A stretch of 64,000 nt of DNA. Origin: Morinoia aosen (taxonomy: Eukaryota; Arthropoda; Malacostraca; Amphipoda; Talitridae). The notes below the pieces were generated by a model, which was not told the origin of the DNA, did not search any database, and saw only the letters and a program-made list of their open reading frames with translations. This document shows, one piece after another, positions 20,601-30,551 of this stretch (position 1 is its first letter; each line of letters starts with the position of its first letter). The translations under genes were made by a program, and so were the position numbers. The stretch covers positions 69,950,392 through 70,014,391 of the forward strand of contig CM059559.1 in the NCBI GenBank assembly GCA_030386875.1. Reading direction: 5' to 3'.

Positions 20601-21265
20601 GTTTGTTCGGTACGCCAGACGTTTTGTTGTCCGACAATGCTTTAGAATTTAAATCATCTAATGTGAGAAATTTCACTAAAGGACTTTCTATCTTAAAAAG
20701 GGAAGTTCTGGCTTTTTCCCCTTTTTCTAATGGCATTGTTGAGCGATGTAATGGAAAAATTCGACACCTGCTCAAGTTATATCTAAATTTTCTTACTCAT
20801 AATGAGTGGGATAGATTATTGGATATTGTGGAGAATTCGATTAACAATAGCTTTAATGAAACATTAGGCGATGGCCCTGCATACACGGTTTTCGGTAGAG
20901 ATACGTGTGTGTATATTAGTTCTACTAATTTAGAAGACTTCAATGTTGCGACTACATATGAAGATGTTCAAAAACAAAAATTTAAAGAGTCATCTATTGT
21001 AGTGAATAATATTAGAAATGCAATCATCAACGCTACAATCGAAAGAACTACCTATAGAAACGTGAAACGTCGCGATAAAAACTTAAAAGTGACGGACCGT
21101 GTACTAGTGAAAAACCATGCCAAAAAACACAAACTACAGCTAAATTTCTTAGGTCCCGGTATCATTGAAAGGCTAGGTAAAAATTATGCTGATATTAAGA
21201 TCGGTAACAAGATTATCCGATCGAACTTAAACCATGTACTGCCTTTAGATAAGTTAAAAGGGTAA
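17666..21265 (+). CDS. pol: Gypsy pol: reverse transcriptase, RNase H, integrase
   Basis: The 1199-codon frame is intact. A basic N-terminal region (1-240) leads to RT. In RT, residues near 294-340 match fingers motifs and the active site is FMDD at 420-423. RNase H follows (CDASNVGIGAVLL near 565, TDHKPL near 634). Integrase has an H-x4-H...C-x2-C zinc site (about 863-900) and a catalytic D931, D990, E1026 triad with the canonical 35-residue D-E spacing. A short C-terminal chromatin-side domain ends with VLPLDK. No chromodomain was recognised. The first ATG follows the UAG at 17621 by 14 codons, so the protein is probably made by readthrough or reinitiation. Confidence 0.92.
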   Translation: MADTITSRAKKKVLNKLRKREILRTCNAARVGEEVKRDGKRENQPVRGVVAVTSSPTGPRPLRVHTQRVEIAPNVILKHVGHVGKCKNGEYIIKKATLKEGICVAEAIVRVNNRRKIPLLSINSSDRAIVLPENAIISTLEKVEKDHIESEVYLSDVQGELKGGLSTFVQAASVVQDSHLDVEKKDTNSKSVGITGVVDKGYISDSKEIARGRRKLNNDDIKCNDDEMKPELLSLLNEFRDVITIENESISAAAIKPYKIRLKPNVDVVNVPPYRIAHRYMEDLKVVNEKMLDDGIIRPSISAYNSPIIVVHKKDGTIRPVVDFRKVNEVIYEESFPLPRMDEILYSLNGQKYFSKLDLRSGYHNITLTDESKEITAFTVGSRKYEFNRLPFGLKTSPAYFQSVMTQTLSPVLGKLSFVFMDDVLIFSKEKDQHLADIKVVLELLRNARLSIKTEKCQFFCDEIEYLGHSISGMGTRSTGTDKVKNLEIPKNVKQLQSFLGLVNFFRWYIKNFASIASPLYNLLKKNVEFNWSRDCQNAFEKLEDELCENTILSHPNFDQNFHLFCDASNVGIGAVLLQSATDKVRNMRPVAFFSKTLNSTQRRYSTTKKEMFAIVEALKYFKYLVLGYDLVIYTDHKPLVPLFSKKLPEDNTLARWSIYVQAFDAKLKYFSGKANSAADALSRLNHDKNPLTERELLECSELNPDVETFPVVTRLQAAAAGNQCNKPVTEGEFEETMPGSEDGRNNNSTAEQQTAPRREPSDFNSRQKTCLCRLDNVNKTTDHSSINDNWSLDEFKREQDSDPFCSEIKDALENATKVTNTDMNEFLIMNDILYKRRRIDNRPSTILTIVVPYTLLHKTILFIHNLSHTDLNHTLFKFKLKYFHPYERTITRKIVESCDICKILKSRISTPIKILNAPIGTRCFQTVSMDFYGPLTMTDNGNKFILVIIDLFSRFVKLYSTSDRRTETVTDCLWNFCCLFGTPDVLLSDNALEFKSSNVRNFTKGLSILKREVLAFSPFSNGIVERCNGKIRHLLKLYLNFLTHNEWDRLLDIVENSINNSFNETLGDGPAYTVFGRDTCVYISSTNLEDFNVATTYEDVQKQKFKESSIVVNNIRNAIINATIERTTYRNVKRRDKNLKVTDRVLVKNHAKKHKLQLNFLGPGIIERLGKNYADIKIGNKIIRSNLNHVLPLDKLKG

Positions 21266-21978
21266 AATTGTCAACCTAGTTTGGAACTGTTCATTTTCAT
21301 ATATTCCGAAATTTCCATTCCATATATGTATTTAAATGGTATTTAGCTTATAAGTGTGTTCTATGAGTTTTTAGCTTGTAAGTGCGTTCTATGAGTTTTT
21401 CTTGGGATTTTATGTATGTCTTGCGATTAGGAAATATTTTGTTGCGCAAACACCTTGTGACGAGATGTTGAACTTAGGATGTTGTCATACTGTTATTGCG
21501 ACATCAAAGTTGTGTCATCAAGCCGTAAGCTAGAGTTGATAAACTTAGGTGCAATCGTGGAAATGTCGACACGAGAGTGCGAGTGCGAAATCCGCGAGAA
21601 CTGCATCGCATCTGCCGCAACTTGTTTGAAAACAATGCCAGGCATTGTAGTTGGAAGGAAAATGTGTCTTAATGAGAAGGAAGCGTTGCCTTAGTATGAA
21701 ACGACAATTGTTTACTTTAAACTTGTGGCCATGCTAATCTCTGTGTCGTTTCCTTTCAGATTCCTTGGGCGACTCCTGAACAACTCCAGAACATTACACA
21801 TTCCGATTTACAATACACACATACACTTTACACCTTCACTTACTACTTGGTTGCGCACTTATCTAATTTCAATAATAATTAATAATCTATAATAAATACT
21901 TACTTGATTTCAATAAGCACCTCAAAGACTTAAATCATTTTACTGCCTGCTCTGTTAGTCGCTTTGTGGCCCGCTAAA
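21266..21978 (+). other. Gypsy pol-to-3'ORF interval
   Basis: Non-coding except for an unremarkable 71-codon ATG frame (21479-21694). A near-direct repeat of about 32 bases (TTTTAGCTTGTAAGTGCGTT type) lies at 21340-21400. The splice acceptor is at its centre. Confidence 0.5.
21735..21759 (+). promoter_or_regulatory. Splice acceptor for a subgenomic Gypsy RNA
   Basis: A strong pyrimidine tract ending TTTCCTTTCAG lies 220 bases before the first small 3' ORF. Joined to the leader donor at 14030 it would give an env-like spliced message for the ORFs downstream of pol. Confidence 0.5.
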
Positions 21979-22305
21979 ATGGGAAACAAAGTTTCTAATT
22001 TTAACGTAGACGCCATTTTAACTGCAATTAAGGCCAATAATGGTCAGATATCGGATGAACTCATCCGCCACACAGAGGAAACGAGAGTCGATCTCATTCC
22101 TGATCAATTGAGTGACATACTGTTGCTCCTTTACACGCTAATCACGATTATAATTACTGTAATGATTATTTATATTAAACGAGATCTCAACAAAGTTATT
22201 GGACGACTAAGTGGGGAAGACGTAGCTTTGCGTCGAACCGCTTGGAAGGAAATATGTAATAGTCCTAAGCAAATACTTGCAGTTCCACCTCAAGTTAGCG
22301 CTTAA
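21979..22305 (+). CDS. Small myristoylation-motif membrane protein in the Gypsy 3' region (108 aa)
   Basis: The start is an ATG in good context (TAAAATGGG). The protein begins MGNKVSN, which fits an N-myristoylation signal (Gly2 with Ser6). It has a polar helical region (about 10-45), one strongly hydrophobic segment (ILLLLYTLITIIITVMIIYI, about 48-68), then a basic stretch (KRDLNK) and a polar tail. It occupies the env position but is far too small for a class I or II envelope and has no cleavage site or signal peptide. A splice acceptor 220 bases upstream suggests translation from a spliced RNA. The role is unknown. Membrane targeting of assembly, or a fusion-like or viroporin-like role, are only guesses. 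Confidence 0.65.
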   Translation: MGNKVSNFNVDAILTAIKANNGQISDELIRHTEETRVDLIPDQLSDILLLLYTLITIIITVMIIYIKRDLNKVIGRLSGEDVALRRTAWKEICNSPKQILAVPPQVSA

Positions 22306-22406
22306 CTCTACAACGCTAGATTTCCACATTCATATTAACATGACAAAACACTCGTACCTCAACGCTGTGCTCTCATCACCGAGGGTGTTCCTTGAAACTT
22401 CGAAAA

Positions 22407-22691
22407 ATGAGAACACGCTCACGCACAGAGTCCACGTGCACGTCCACACAAGATGGATCTGAATATTTTCAAATCTTCCGAGGAGTAGACACCTTCCATG
22501 TCTTAGAATATTTCTATTTTATACGGAGAATATTTATATTTTATAAGGATTATTACGTGTTCTTGGTGTCGTTAATTATATCCCTTGATGTTGTTTTACT
22601 CGTCCTATGGAAATGTTTTGTTCATGTTTCACGCGAGATAAGGAGACGATTTATTTATATCGCGAATAAAAACCAAATTGTACGCTTGTAG
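22407..22691 (+). CDS. Second small membrane protein in the Gypsy 3' region (94 aa)
   Basis: An ATG frame 101 bases after the stop of the first small ORF encodes a basic Ser/Thr/Arg N-terminus and an aromatic Tyr/Phe-rich middle. One hydrophobic segment (VFLVSLIISLDVVLLVLW) is followed by a basic tail (REIRRR). Composition and single predicted membrane span suggest a real protein, but there is no homologue I recognise. It could be translated by reinitiation from the same spliced RNA. It may also be a chance frame in AT-rich DNA. Confidence 0.45.
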   Translation: MRTRSRTESTCTSTQDGSEYFQIFRGVDTFHVLEYFYFIRRIFIFYKDYYVFLVSLIISLDVVLLVLWKCFVHVSREIRRRFIYIANKNQIVRL

Positions 22692-23085
22692 ATTGGTTGA
22701 ATTGAATTAGTTCATTTATTGATTACTCTATTTAATTTACTTTCAATATTCAATATTTAATTTAGTTGAATTGAAATAAGTTAATTTGAATCTTAGGACG
22801 ATTTGAATCCTACGGAAAAAACAAATCAACTTTTACTTTGCCAATTGTAGTAATGTAATGTATTGTTTGCGTATATAAACTTATATTCTATATCTTTAGA
22901 TAATATAGATTTATGATGGATGTTTCCTTCTAAATTTTTGATGATCTGATGATCTGATCTGTTCGAATTAACGTGACGGATTGTAAGATTAATTGATACT
23001 CAAGGGAAATTCAAAGTTAATTGAATAACGTTTTAGAAAAATTTTTATTCCGGTAAAGAATTTTTCTCTTTGGGGGGAGCTATTA
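22692..23085 (+). other. Gypsy 3' untranslated region with polypurine tract
   Basis: AT-rich DNA ends in a G-run purine tract (TGGGGGGAGC, 23071-23080) five bases before the 3' LTR. This is the expected plus-strand primer. Confidence 0.7.
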
Positions 23086-23418
23086 TGTGCGCCCGCCGAG
23101 TATATAAATAGAACCGGCAAGAGACATCGCCGTTCATTAGCGGAGGCCTGCCGTAGAGGTCGCATTTAAAACAGAGTCGTCGCTGTTCAGTAGCGGACGC
23201 GTGACTGTCGAGGAAGCACCTGTATAGATCACAGATGCGTTATCGAAGTAACATCACTTCGCATTAGCACCACTTCGTCCGATCTAAAGAGTCTTTGCCA
23301 ATCCCAAGCCTGTGTCAATTCTGAAGTACCAATAAAGGATAACCAAGTTACTGCTCATGAGTCACTCCCGAACCTCATTCGCGTTAGTTTCGACCTGTAC
23401 ACGAAAAGGGCCGGAACA
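23086..23418 (+). repeat. Gypsy 3' LTR
   Basis: It has the same 333-bp sequence as the 5' LTR. It is followed by the GAGA target duplication at 23419-23422. Confidence 0.93.
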
Positions 23419-23640
23419 GAGAGTCCGTTGTAGTGTTGCCGTCGACGCGCTTTTCGCTTAAAACACTTTAGTTGCGGTAAGTAATTTACCGCTGTAACTC
23501 GTTGAATACTCATTTCCGACGGAAAGGGCAGAGATGAAAAATTGTTTCTACGAGTACGAAACATGATTTTCGTACTAAAGCAATAATGCATATTTTGCGG
23601 TTAAAAGCAGGAATCAGCAACTGAAAACTTCGCATACCTG
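23419..23640. repeat. AGCGGTA-type repeat, right of the Gypsy insertion
   Basis: It carries AAGTAATTTACCGCTGTAAC and GAATACTCATTTCCGACGG, the reverse-oriented half of the same family as 12451-12859. The Gypsy element therefore landed inside this repeat. Confidence 0.65.
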
Positions 23641-24240
23641 AGTTTTTTCTTTTTGGTTCGTTCATTTCTCCTTCAATTCATAACTAGTGTCAGGCAGCAG
23701 GTGGTTTAGAGTCCAGTTTGCATTAGTTACCCGTAATCTTAAGTATTTTCTTCATCTGCTCAGTTCCCTGTACGGGGCCTAGGTCTGTTTCCCTACCGTG
23801 ATGCTTTTGTGTATTTACTTTAGTTAGCCCTTGAGTGCTAATTGTATTGTATTGTATTGCAACATTTCATGATTAGTTTGATCATTTAGCTGAATAGCTC
23901 TGATATTTTAAATGTAATTTTGCGTGTTGTACCATTTTATGCAGCAGCTCTTGTTTGTGGACACTATTTTCGCAAAAGGAAATAAATTACTGTTCATGCT
24001 GAAATGTATCTGTGTATGTAAGAGGCACTGCAGAGAGATTCTGCAGTAAATAATTCACATCCTGAAGTCGAAAGAGCATCCTTTCTCCTTATTCACACAG
24101 GCTCGAGTCTAGTACGACACCTCGCCTAAAAAGGGGTTAATGAAACTGCTAGTACATTAGGAGGATAAATTATTCCGCATAGTTAGTTTGAAAGGAAGAT
24201 GCTGTCGCAGTTCGGCGAATCAGGGAATTTCCTGAGCAGT
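23641..24240. other. Spacer, nothing recognised
   Basis: No gene, RNA or clear repeat is supported here. A short TTGTATTGTATTGTATTG run lies near 23845. Confidence 0.5.
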
Positions 24241-24276
24241 CCTAACGGACTGATTACAGTTCAGATAGTTGCTCGT

Positions 24277-24556
24277 CTTCCTAACGGTACCGCCGTAGTA
24301 CGACACAAACAGTATTCATTTCTGTTGCCCTAGCGGACTAATTACGGCATAGGCGGTACCCACACAAACCTCATTGCGGTACCGCCGGAGTTGGCACAAA
24401 AAAGAAATTACTTTTGTTGCCCCAGCGGACTAATTACCGCATAGGCGGTACCCGCACAAACCTCATTGCGGTACCGCCGTAGTTTGCATAAAAAGAAATT
24501 ACTTCTGTTGCCCTAGCGGACTAATTACGGCGTAGGCGGTACCCCCATGAACCTCG
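24277..24556 (+). repeat. 92-bp tandem repeat, three copies
   Basis: Three units are spaced exactly 92 bases apart: CGGTACCGCC starts at 24285, 24377 and 24469. Each also holds CTAGCGGACTAATTACGGC and a second GGCGGTACCC. GGCGGTACCGCC is palindromic, so units can pair with one another. A decayed fourth unit may start near 24230. Confidence 0.8.
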
Positions 24557-25620
24557 GGAAGGGCAGCTGCGCGGAAAAGCTAGCGCCCCCAGAAAAAGGT
24601 AGCTTTACCGAAGACAGCCCCTTTTCCCACGAACCCTCACGTCGACCGCACGGCGGTATCGACACTCGTCAATCTTTGTACCCTAGGCTGGAATGTATTT
24701 TACCCTAGAATGTTCCTTGATTACCCTAGAAAATATAAATGAGGGCAATCTAATATTAAAGTATTTTTTTAATAATAGTTCTGGCTTTGCCTTTAAATTA
24801 AGGCATATTCACACCTGTTTCAAAGTCCCTGGGGATATGTTTATTTAATCAATTATTTATCTGAACACCTTTATTTTAGTAATGTGTACTAAATCACATC
24901 ATTCCATTAAAAAACGAAGTAAATTTCAAATGTGTATAAATGAACAACTCAAACAAACACGCATACCGCTGTGGCCGACAAAATTGAAGTCCAGGTTTAC
25001 ATAACTAGTGTTTACAATACATAAATGATAATTGTTGAAAACCGGGTAAAAAATTTCGGGAAGAAAAATGCAGATCTATGTAATTTTTTTCCTGCTCCCT
25101 GTATTTAGTTTTTTAGCCAATCCAAAAGAAAAAAATGGATGAACTCTACGTACGTTGTTAGGTATAGCCTTAGATCTTTATGCAAATTATTTTCAAATCC
25201 AGGAAACTATATTCCTCACATGGAAAGTTAAGTTCTGGAAATATATAGTACAATCTACAGCATAATAAACACGTTATCACGTTTTTCGCATTTTATGTTT
25301 CATATGTATTGGCATTGCTGAAGATTCTGTGCACATGGCATATTTTCACTTCATGAATAGCCCTACTGAAATTGGCATTAATTAATTGAGACATTAGACG
25401 CAGTGAATGCACTGCATGCATCAAATCCCCCACCAGTTTCATTCTTCAAACTATTTTTTTGAAAAGCTTTGTGTAAATTAAGAAGATCATCTGAGCGATT
25501 TTTTGTTTATGAACCGATCGATCCGATACCTGACCAAAATATGTAACTTTTAAAATGAAACGCGTTTTATCTATGTGACATTTTCGATTTTTGCTATAGT
25601 TTTGGAGATAATTGGTAATA
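24557..25620. other. AT-rich spacer
   Basis: No coding potential or recognisable element was seen. Confidence 0.5.
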
Positions 25621-26440
25621 TTTTTCATGCTACATGATCGAAAATTTCGAAGGAATAGAAGTCAATGAGTTTTCATGCTAGAACAAAACTAAGGGCAGTT
25701 TTTTAATCCTTGAAATATTTCTGACAAAATAACAAAGCAGATTTTTCCATTTTCTTTTATGTTTTCATTTGCGATTTTTAATCAGTATCTAAAATATACA
25801 GAAATTTCGATTGTGTAGAATGACAAAAAATTGAATGTAAGCTTCTGAAAAATCTTTGGAATCAAGGATTCTAAAACTATCTTCTTTTTCTTGTATGAAA
25901 AGTCATTGACTTTTATTCATTTCTAGGGTGAAAATGTAATTTTCACGAAGCAGGCGAAGAACATGAATTTTGTGGTAAAATGTGATACAACTTTTCTTTA
26001 CTTGAATCCTTTGTTCACATTGTATTACCATCTACAAATACTATGCATGCGTAATTCCATATATATACTGTGAAAAACATTAAATGTTTAAATTACACGA
26101 ATGAAATACATTTACCTCATTATTTTTGTGCAGACACGGTAAATTTTTTATTTGTGGACCGATTGTTTTCAAATTTTCCAGGTGTTTGTAATTTAAAAAA
26201 AATACATTTTTAATCGTGTACCTTTCTCGACTTCGGCCTTAGTTTTTAGAAGGCGGAAATATTCGTTTTTTATGTTATTTAAGGTTCGGAAATTTCAAAA
26301 AATTATAAGTCAAGAAATTTTCATGACAAAACAAAACCAAAGACAGTTTTGGAATGATTGAAACATTTCTAACAAACTAGCGAAGCCAGTTTTTCCTTTC
26401 TCTTTTTTGTTTTCTTTCGATACTGTAAGGAATTTTTCCG
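25621..26440. repeat. Palindromic AT-rich repeat
   Basis: 25640-25745 is repeated in direct orientation at 26300-26410 and in inverted orientation at 25850-25925. The shared parts include AAACTAAGGGCAGTTTT and the motif CAAGGATTCTAAAACT. A related inverted half appears at 59995-60060. It looks like an old foldback element. Confidence 0.5.
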
Positions 26441-27590
26441 TGGCAACCCTACACAATAGTAGTAAAGGTAATAATAAGGATTTTAACGCTTATTCAGCGA
26501 AGCATTAACTTTTTATTGGACATTGTAGTTCTTTTGGTGAACTACATGTAATTTTAAGTTGAACAAGAACATTTATTGTTAGAAGTTAATTTTAACTGAA
26601 CGCAACTCAACAAGAACAAAAACGCAATGAGAGCGACGACGAGACATAGCAGGACGGCAGCAGCTCGCATAACCAAGGTAGTGCAGAGCCGGCAACTTGA
26701 GGTCTCTGAACAGGGCCACAAGAGTTCAGGTACGAGCCCGCTACTATCAGAGCAGAAAGGGCGACAGTAGAAACTGCATCGATGGACGCAGCGGTAGAGA
26801 CTGTTGCAGTAGCAGTAGTACACGCGGCAGCAGTAGTAGTACACGCGGCAGCAGTAGCAGTAGTATACGCGGCAGAGGCAGCTTGACCAGTGGAATGATG
26901 TAGGAGATACTGTTGAAGAGTTAATCAGTTAATTGGCGCCCAAGTAGAAAATCGCGTGCCAAATAGTGTGAGCCGATTAGATCAATATCTAAGCACGATT
27001 TCACAACACTAGGGCACAACTCACCTAAGCTGATTGATTCAGCCCAGTGGGCCTAGGAACGCCACTTTCAGAGGTTTGAGAAATTTGAAACCCTATCAAA
27101 GACGAGGGGATAGTGGTAGTCAGGCTCACCGTAAGGACAGGAAGAACAGTTGAAGGTTCGTCTGCTTAGGAAAAAGTTAGAGAGAAAGAAACCTAATCCT
27201 CCACTCTAACCCTACTAGACCCCAAACAAACTATTCCAAATTCACCAATGGAGGATGTTCCCCAGGCGCACTAAGGTGAGCCCGCAGTGAATAATTAAAC
27301 GTGAACCCTGACAATCAAAGAAATAACTTAAACAGGTCACAGGCACACCAACACAACGATAGTTGAAAATAGATTTTAGGAAGATGAAGGAACCTCGGCC
27401 ACTGCCACTCGCTGCACCAAGAACACCGCGCCGCCTCCTTAACACGGGGCTGCAGTAACCTCTGTCCTGCTCTACCAGGGTGTCGATCGCATCTGTCTCA
27501 GTTAGAAACATGCTACCGAAGTAGCGTCTGAACCGCGCACGGGACAAATGACGGCGCAGATGCGCGCCAAACTAAATTTCTTATAATACA
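26441..27590. other. Possible old LTR end with a tRNA-Lys-like primer site
   Basis: TTGGCGCCCAAG at about 26932 looks like a tRNA-Lys primer-binding site of Gypsy-type elements, preceded by AGTTAATCAGTTAA. No second LTR and no gag or pol were found. A GCAGTAGTAGTACACGCG-type repeat lies at 26800-26880. Nothing coding is supported. Confidence 0.25.
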
Positions 27591-27890
27591 AGGGTTAAAA
27601 ATTCAAAATTTTTAACCCCATCATCCCCCTTTAGACCTTTCTTGGGGAGGGGAGAGGAGTTTTAGTGCCGGTACTCCCATGAAATTTTAGGGCACAATAG
27701 CACCGGCTAGCGATTTTAGAGAACCCATCTAAGACCCTTCGCGAATTACCCTGACAAAAAGGGTAATTTCTAAACTATAAGACGTACAATCTTGAAATTA
27801 GCACCAAATTAATGGGCGTGATGAGTACAACGTATTTATGTAATTAAAATTTTTTTAAGCCCCTGTGGGGGGGCAGGAAGAGGGCCTCTC
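27591..27890. other. Spacer with a perfect palindrome
   Basis: GGTTAAAAATT and AATTTTTAACC form an 11-bp stem at about 27592-27616. No gene is supported. Confidence 0.5.
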
Positions 27891-28320
27891 GTGGCCTGTC
27901 AATGGTCGGCCGATTTTCTCTATAATGGCCTCTTTAGACGATGCATCATAGATACTCAAAAGAGTCGCAAGTGCTGCATGAGTTTGCTTATCTGTGCTGC
28001 TTGGGCTTGTAGACGGCATTCTGCAGCTGAGCAAGTGAGAGAAGCACGAATGGCGGACAGTTACTGCTCAGACTCGTCGAGAGATGGATGTACGACGCCA
28101 AGCTCCTTTGTGGACCGTCGCCGTGTGCGCCGCCACAGAACATTTACATAAGAAGAACATCAAAACTACGGTGGACCCCAAGTCCGCTCGAGACAAACAT
28201 ACGCACGCACGCTAACCAATCAGCAGCCAGCAGTCACGACTGGCTGCTGACGTCATCACGGACAAAGCTTCCAATTGGCTGCGTCCCCAGGCTTTACTGT
28301 GATACTTGTTTGGATTGAAG
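27891..28320 (+). pseudogene. Relic 5' flank of a P/THAP9-like gene
   Basis: Three blocks here match, in order and at similar spacing, the region upstream of the THAP exon of gene B (minus strand, 62640 to 62300). They are GGCCTCTTTAGACGATGC, a GCCACAGAACAT...ACATAAGAAG block, and a TGACGTCA site about 330 bases after the first (320 in gene B). CCAAT boxes surround the TGACGTCA. No THAP exon follows, so only the promoter end remains. Confidence 0.5.
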
Positions 28321-28820
28321 TCTAATTTTCATGCTCAAGTTATAAACGTTTCTGAGCGTAGTTAGGATAGTGAAAGCCGAAATAGTGAATTGCGGTTACA
28401 TTGACAACACTTTTTATTATTTCATTCTCTACACACATGTGAATGCGCGCATTCATGTACATATTTGCAATTCATATATAAAGACTAAGGCGCATTTACA
28501 TTAGACTAAAGTGCTAAATGTGATAAAACGTTGATGCCGTATATTAAAAGTTTTCGAAAAGGGTTCATAGTCTTTTTAAACCATTTAATAGCAGATTCTC
28601 TTACTAGTAGAAACAATACGATAATCAAGGAATTAAGTTATTTGAGCGATAAAAAAACCTGCCAATAATATGTAGCGATGTTATTTATATTAATTATACG
28701 TAAAGATTACCCAAATAGTTACATAGGAGAAATGGGATGAAGTTTACGTTAACGTAATGTTTTTATGTTACGTTCATTGATGAATGATTCGTGCTTCCGT
28801 TCCTTGATTGATTAAATATT
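28321..28820. other. AT-rich spacer
   Basis: Nothing recognisable. Confidence 0.5.
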
Positions 28821-29188
28821 AGTTTTAGCCTCCCTTTACCACATACCGCAACAAAGAGGTTCAAAGTGAAGAAGAATGAAGGCACCATATAGTATGGAGT
28901 TGAGGGAACGCTGAATCTATGTACAAGGGGAGTTCCGGCACAGGATCCCGTGCGCAAGGAAAATCAGTTAAGAAGGAAGGTTATGAAACAAGATAAAAGT
29001 TGATGAAGAAAGTTAGAGGTATTGAAAAATATGACAGTAGTGGACCGAAAAAATATGGTCCTAGACAAAACTACGAACATTTTATTTCAACAGAGAGAAA
29101 GCTTACCTAACTATCAGCACAGTACCTCACATTTTTCCCTTGAGAGCTCTAATTCCCGTAGATATAATAGCTGTATCCATCTGAGGGG
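28821..29188 (+). mobile_element. Family S short retroposon copy
   Basis: Full-length but diverged. It has a head TTTTAGCCTCCC, a middle GGACCGAAAAAATATGGTCC, and a 3' hairpin region ending CCATCTGAGGGG. Confidence 0.75.
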
Positions 29189-29807
29189 CGCCAGCGTTGC
29201 TTCGTAACAATAATGGAGAATATTGCGGAAGGAGAGTCCACAAGACCGCCACACACACACTTTGGATTAGGGTTTACAAGCATCCAGTTTTTGGACTAGG
29301 CTCAACACACAGCAATCACTAGTATCAGAAGTGAACTACAGTACTAAGGTGGCTACGTGAGCTAATAACTGAAGCCTTAGCAGAGCCGTCGGCACGGCTT
29401 TTCATTACATTTTCCAGTTACAACATACCAGTAGTGAGTGTATACGCTAAATAATAGCGGGGTAAAAATGCTTATGTATACATAGCAATGAACTACGCAT
29501 GAAGATTTAGTGCAATTAAAACTCTCAGTATGTGCACAAGCGTGTGCTAAGAAGCAAAAATATATATATGAGACATTAAATCCAATCTCTGTGTCTGTTG
29601 AAAGCTTGCACTGTCACGGTTGACACTGCAGTGCAAGAAGAGCAATCATTTGGAAAAATTACGAGCTACTAGTAATTGAGCTTCCTACCATGACGCACTG
29701 CAAAAATATTGTAGCGATATAAGCTTATGAACAAAATTAATACATTAGCAATAAAATATACTTAGGTCAATCAAAAAATATACCTAACTTGCTACCAGAT
29801 GGTAATA
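29189..29807. other. 3' flank of P-like gene A
   Basis: AT-rich. A hairpin (CTTGCACTG/CAGTGCAAG) lies at about 29605-29637. No clear terminal repeat of a P-like element was found. Confidence 0.4.
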
Positions 29808-30380
29808 TTACTCATGGACAATTTTCTTAAGTTTTTCAGTAGAACTTTTGGAGGACACAAGTCTGTTCACGTGTCTTGTGCATTGAAGCGTTCTACACAC
29901 GGCAAAAAATTGTTTCAACTTGTCGGTGACCTGAACACAGCAGAAATTACAGTGATGCTGACACAAATCTAAGAACTTACAGACTAGTTTACGAAATCCT
30001 GATACGTGCAAATAATTGTGAAAGCAATACAAAAATACTCTCTCGTACAAAATAATCAGGTCAATGAACTCCTTGCTGCAGTAGGTAAGCGACTGGTCAC
30101 ACGATTCTACATATTCTTTAAAGGTAGTGAACATGTGCAAGTTCATATCTTGCTTTGTTAGTATTTGAGAACAAGCGTCACAAGAGGATACAGAGGAACC
30201 TTTCAAGTTGATGTGGAACTGATTGACCTTATGAGCTATGTAACCGCTGAAGTAGGTGACAGCTCCATCCACCTCCATGGACTGGAACATTCCTCCAGCA
30301 ATCGTAAGCTCCGAGAAAGTTGTGGCTGCCTCAATTTCTTCAAAGGAAATAAGAATGTCCTCGGGCTCCGCCTCAGGAAT
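29808..30380 (-). pseudogene. P/THAP9-like transposase gene A, C-terminal exon
   Basis: The last coding exon (190 codons plus stop) has an acceptor at 30381 (TTTTTTAG then ATTCCTG). It joins in phase 0 to the core exon. The shared C-terminal domain shows a GYIAHK motif, paired cysteines (C-x2-C, SSCDACSQIL) with later Leu-rich and Cys-rich helices, and ends in KKIVHE. It aligns throughout with the last exon of gene B (48982-49569). The exon itself is open. The gene is called broken because of the lesion in the core exon. Confidence 0.8.
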
Positions 30381-30551
30381 CTAAAAAAGATGAGAATACA
30401 ACCGTGTTAGATAAGAGTTTCAAAAAATCTACCGTTTCACATATATCAATTTCCAATATAGAAGTGTGCGGCTTTGAAATACCTACGAAGGTTTTGAATA
30501 GCAATTTTTCACGCTGGACATAGGTTAGCAATAAATAAGCTGCTTGCATAC

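Larger units (their letters stand above)
12860..23418 (+). mobile_element. Complete Gypsy-type LTR retrotransposon, 10.56 kb
   Basis: The two 333-bp LTRs (12860-13192, 23086-23418) begin TGTGCG and end GGAACA. I found no difference between them by eye. The flanks carry GAGA on both sides (12856-12859, 23419-23422). Inside are a 2.3-kb leader, gag, protease, RT-RNase H-integrase, two small membrane-protein ORFs and a G-rich polypurine tract. The order RT, RNase H, integrase identifies the Gypsy superfamily. Identical LTRs mean a recent insertion, although gag has no clear ATG and pol has a UAG. Confidence 0.95.

Noticed and set aside
29764-29771. GGTCAAT next to the end of gene A as the terminal repeat of a P-like element
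   Set aside because: No ATTGACC partner with a matching 8-bp duplication was found beyond the 5' end of gene A; a seven-base match is expected by chance in this window.
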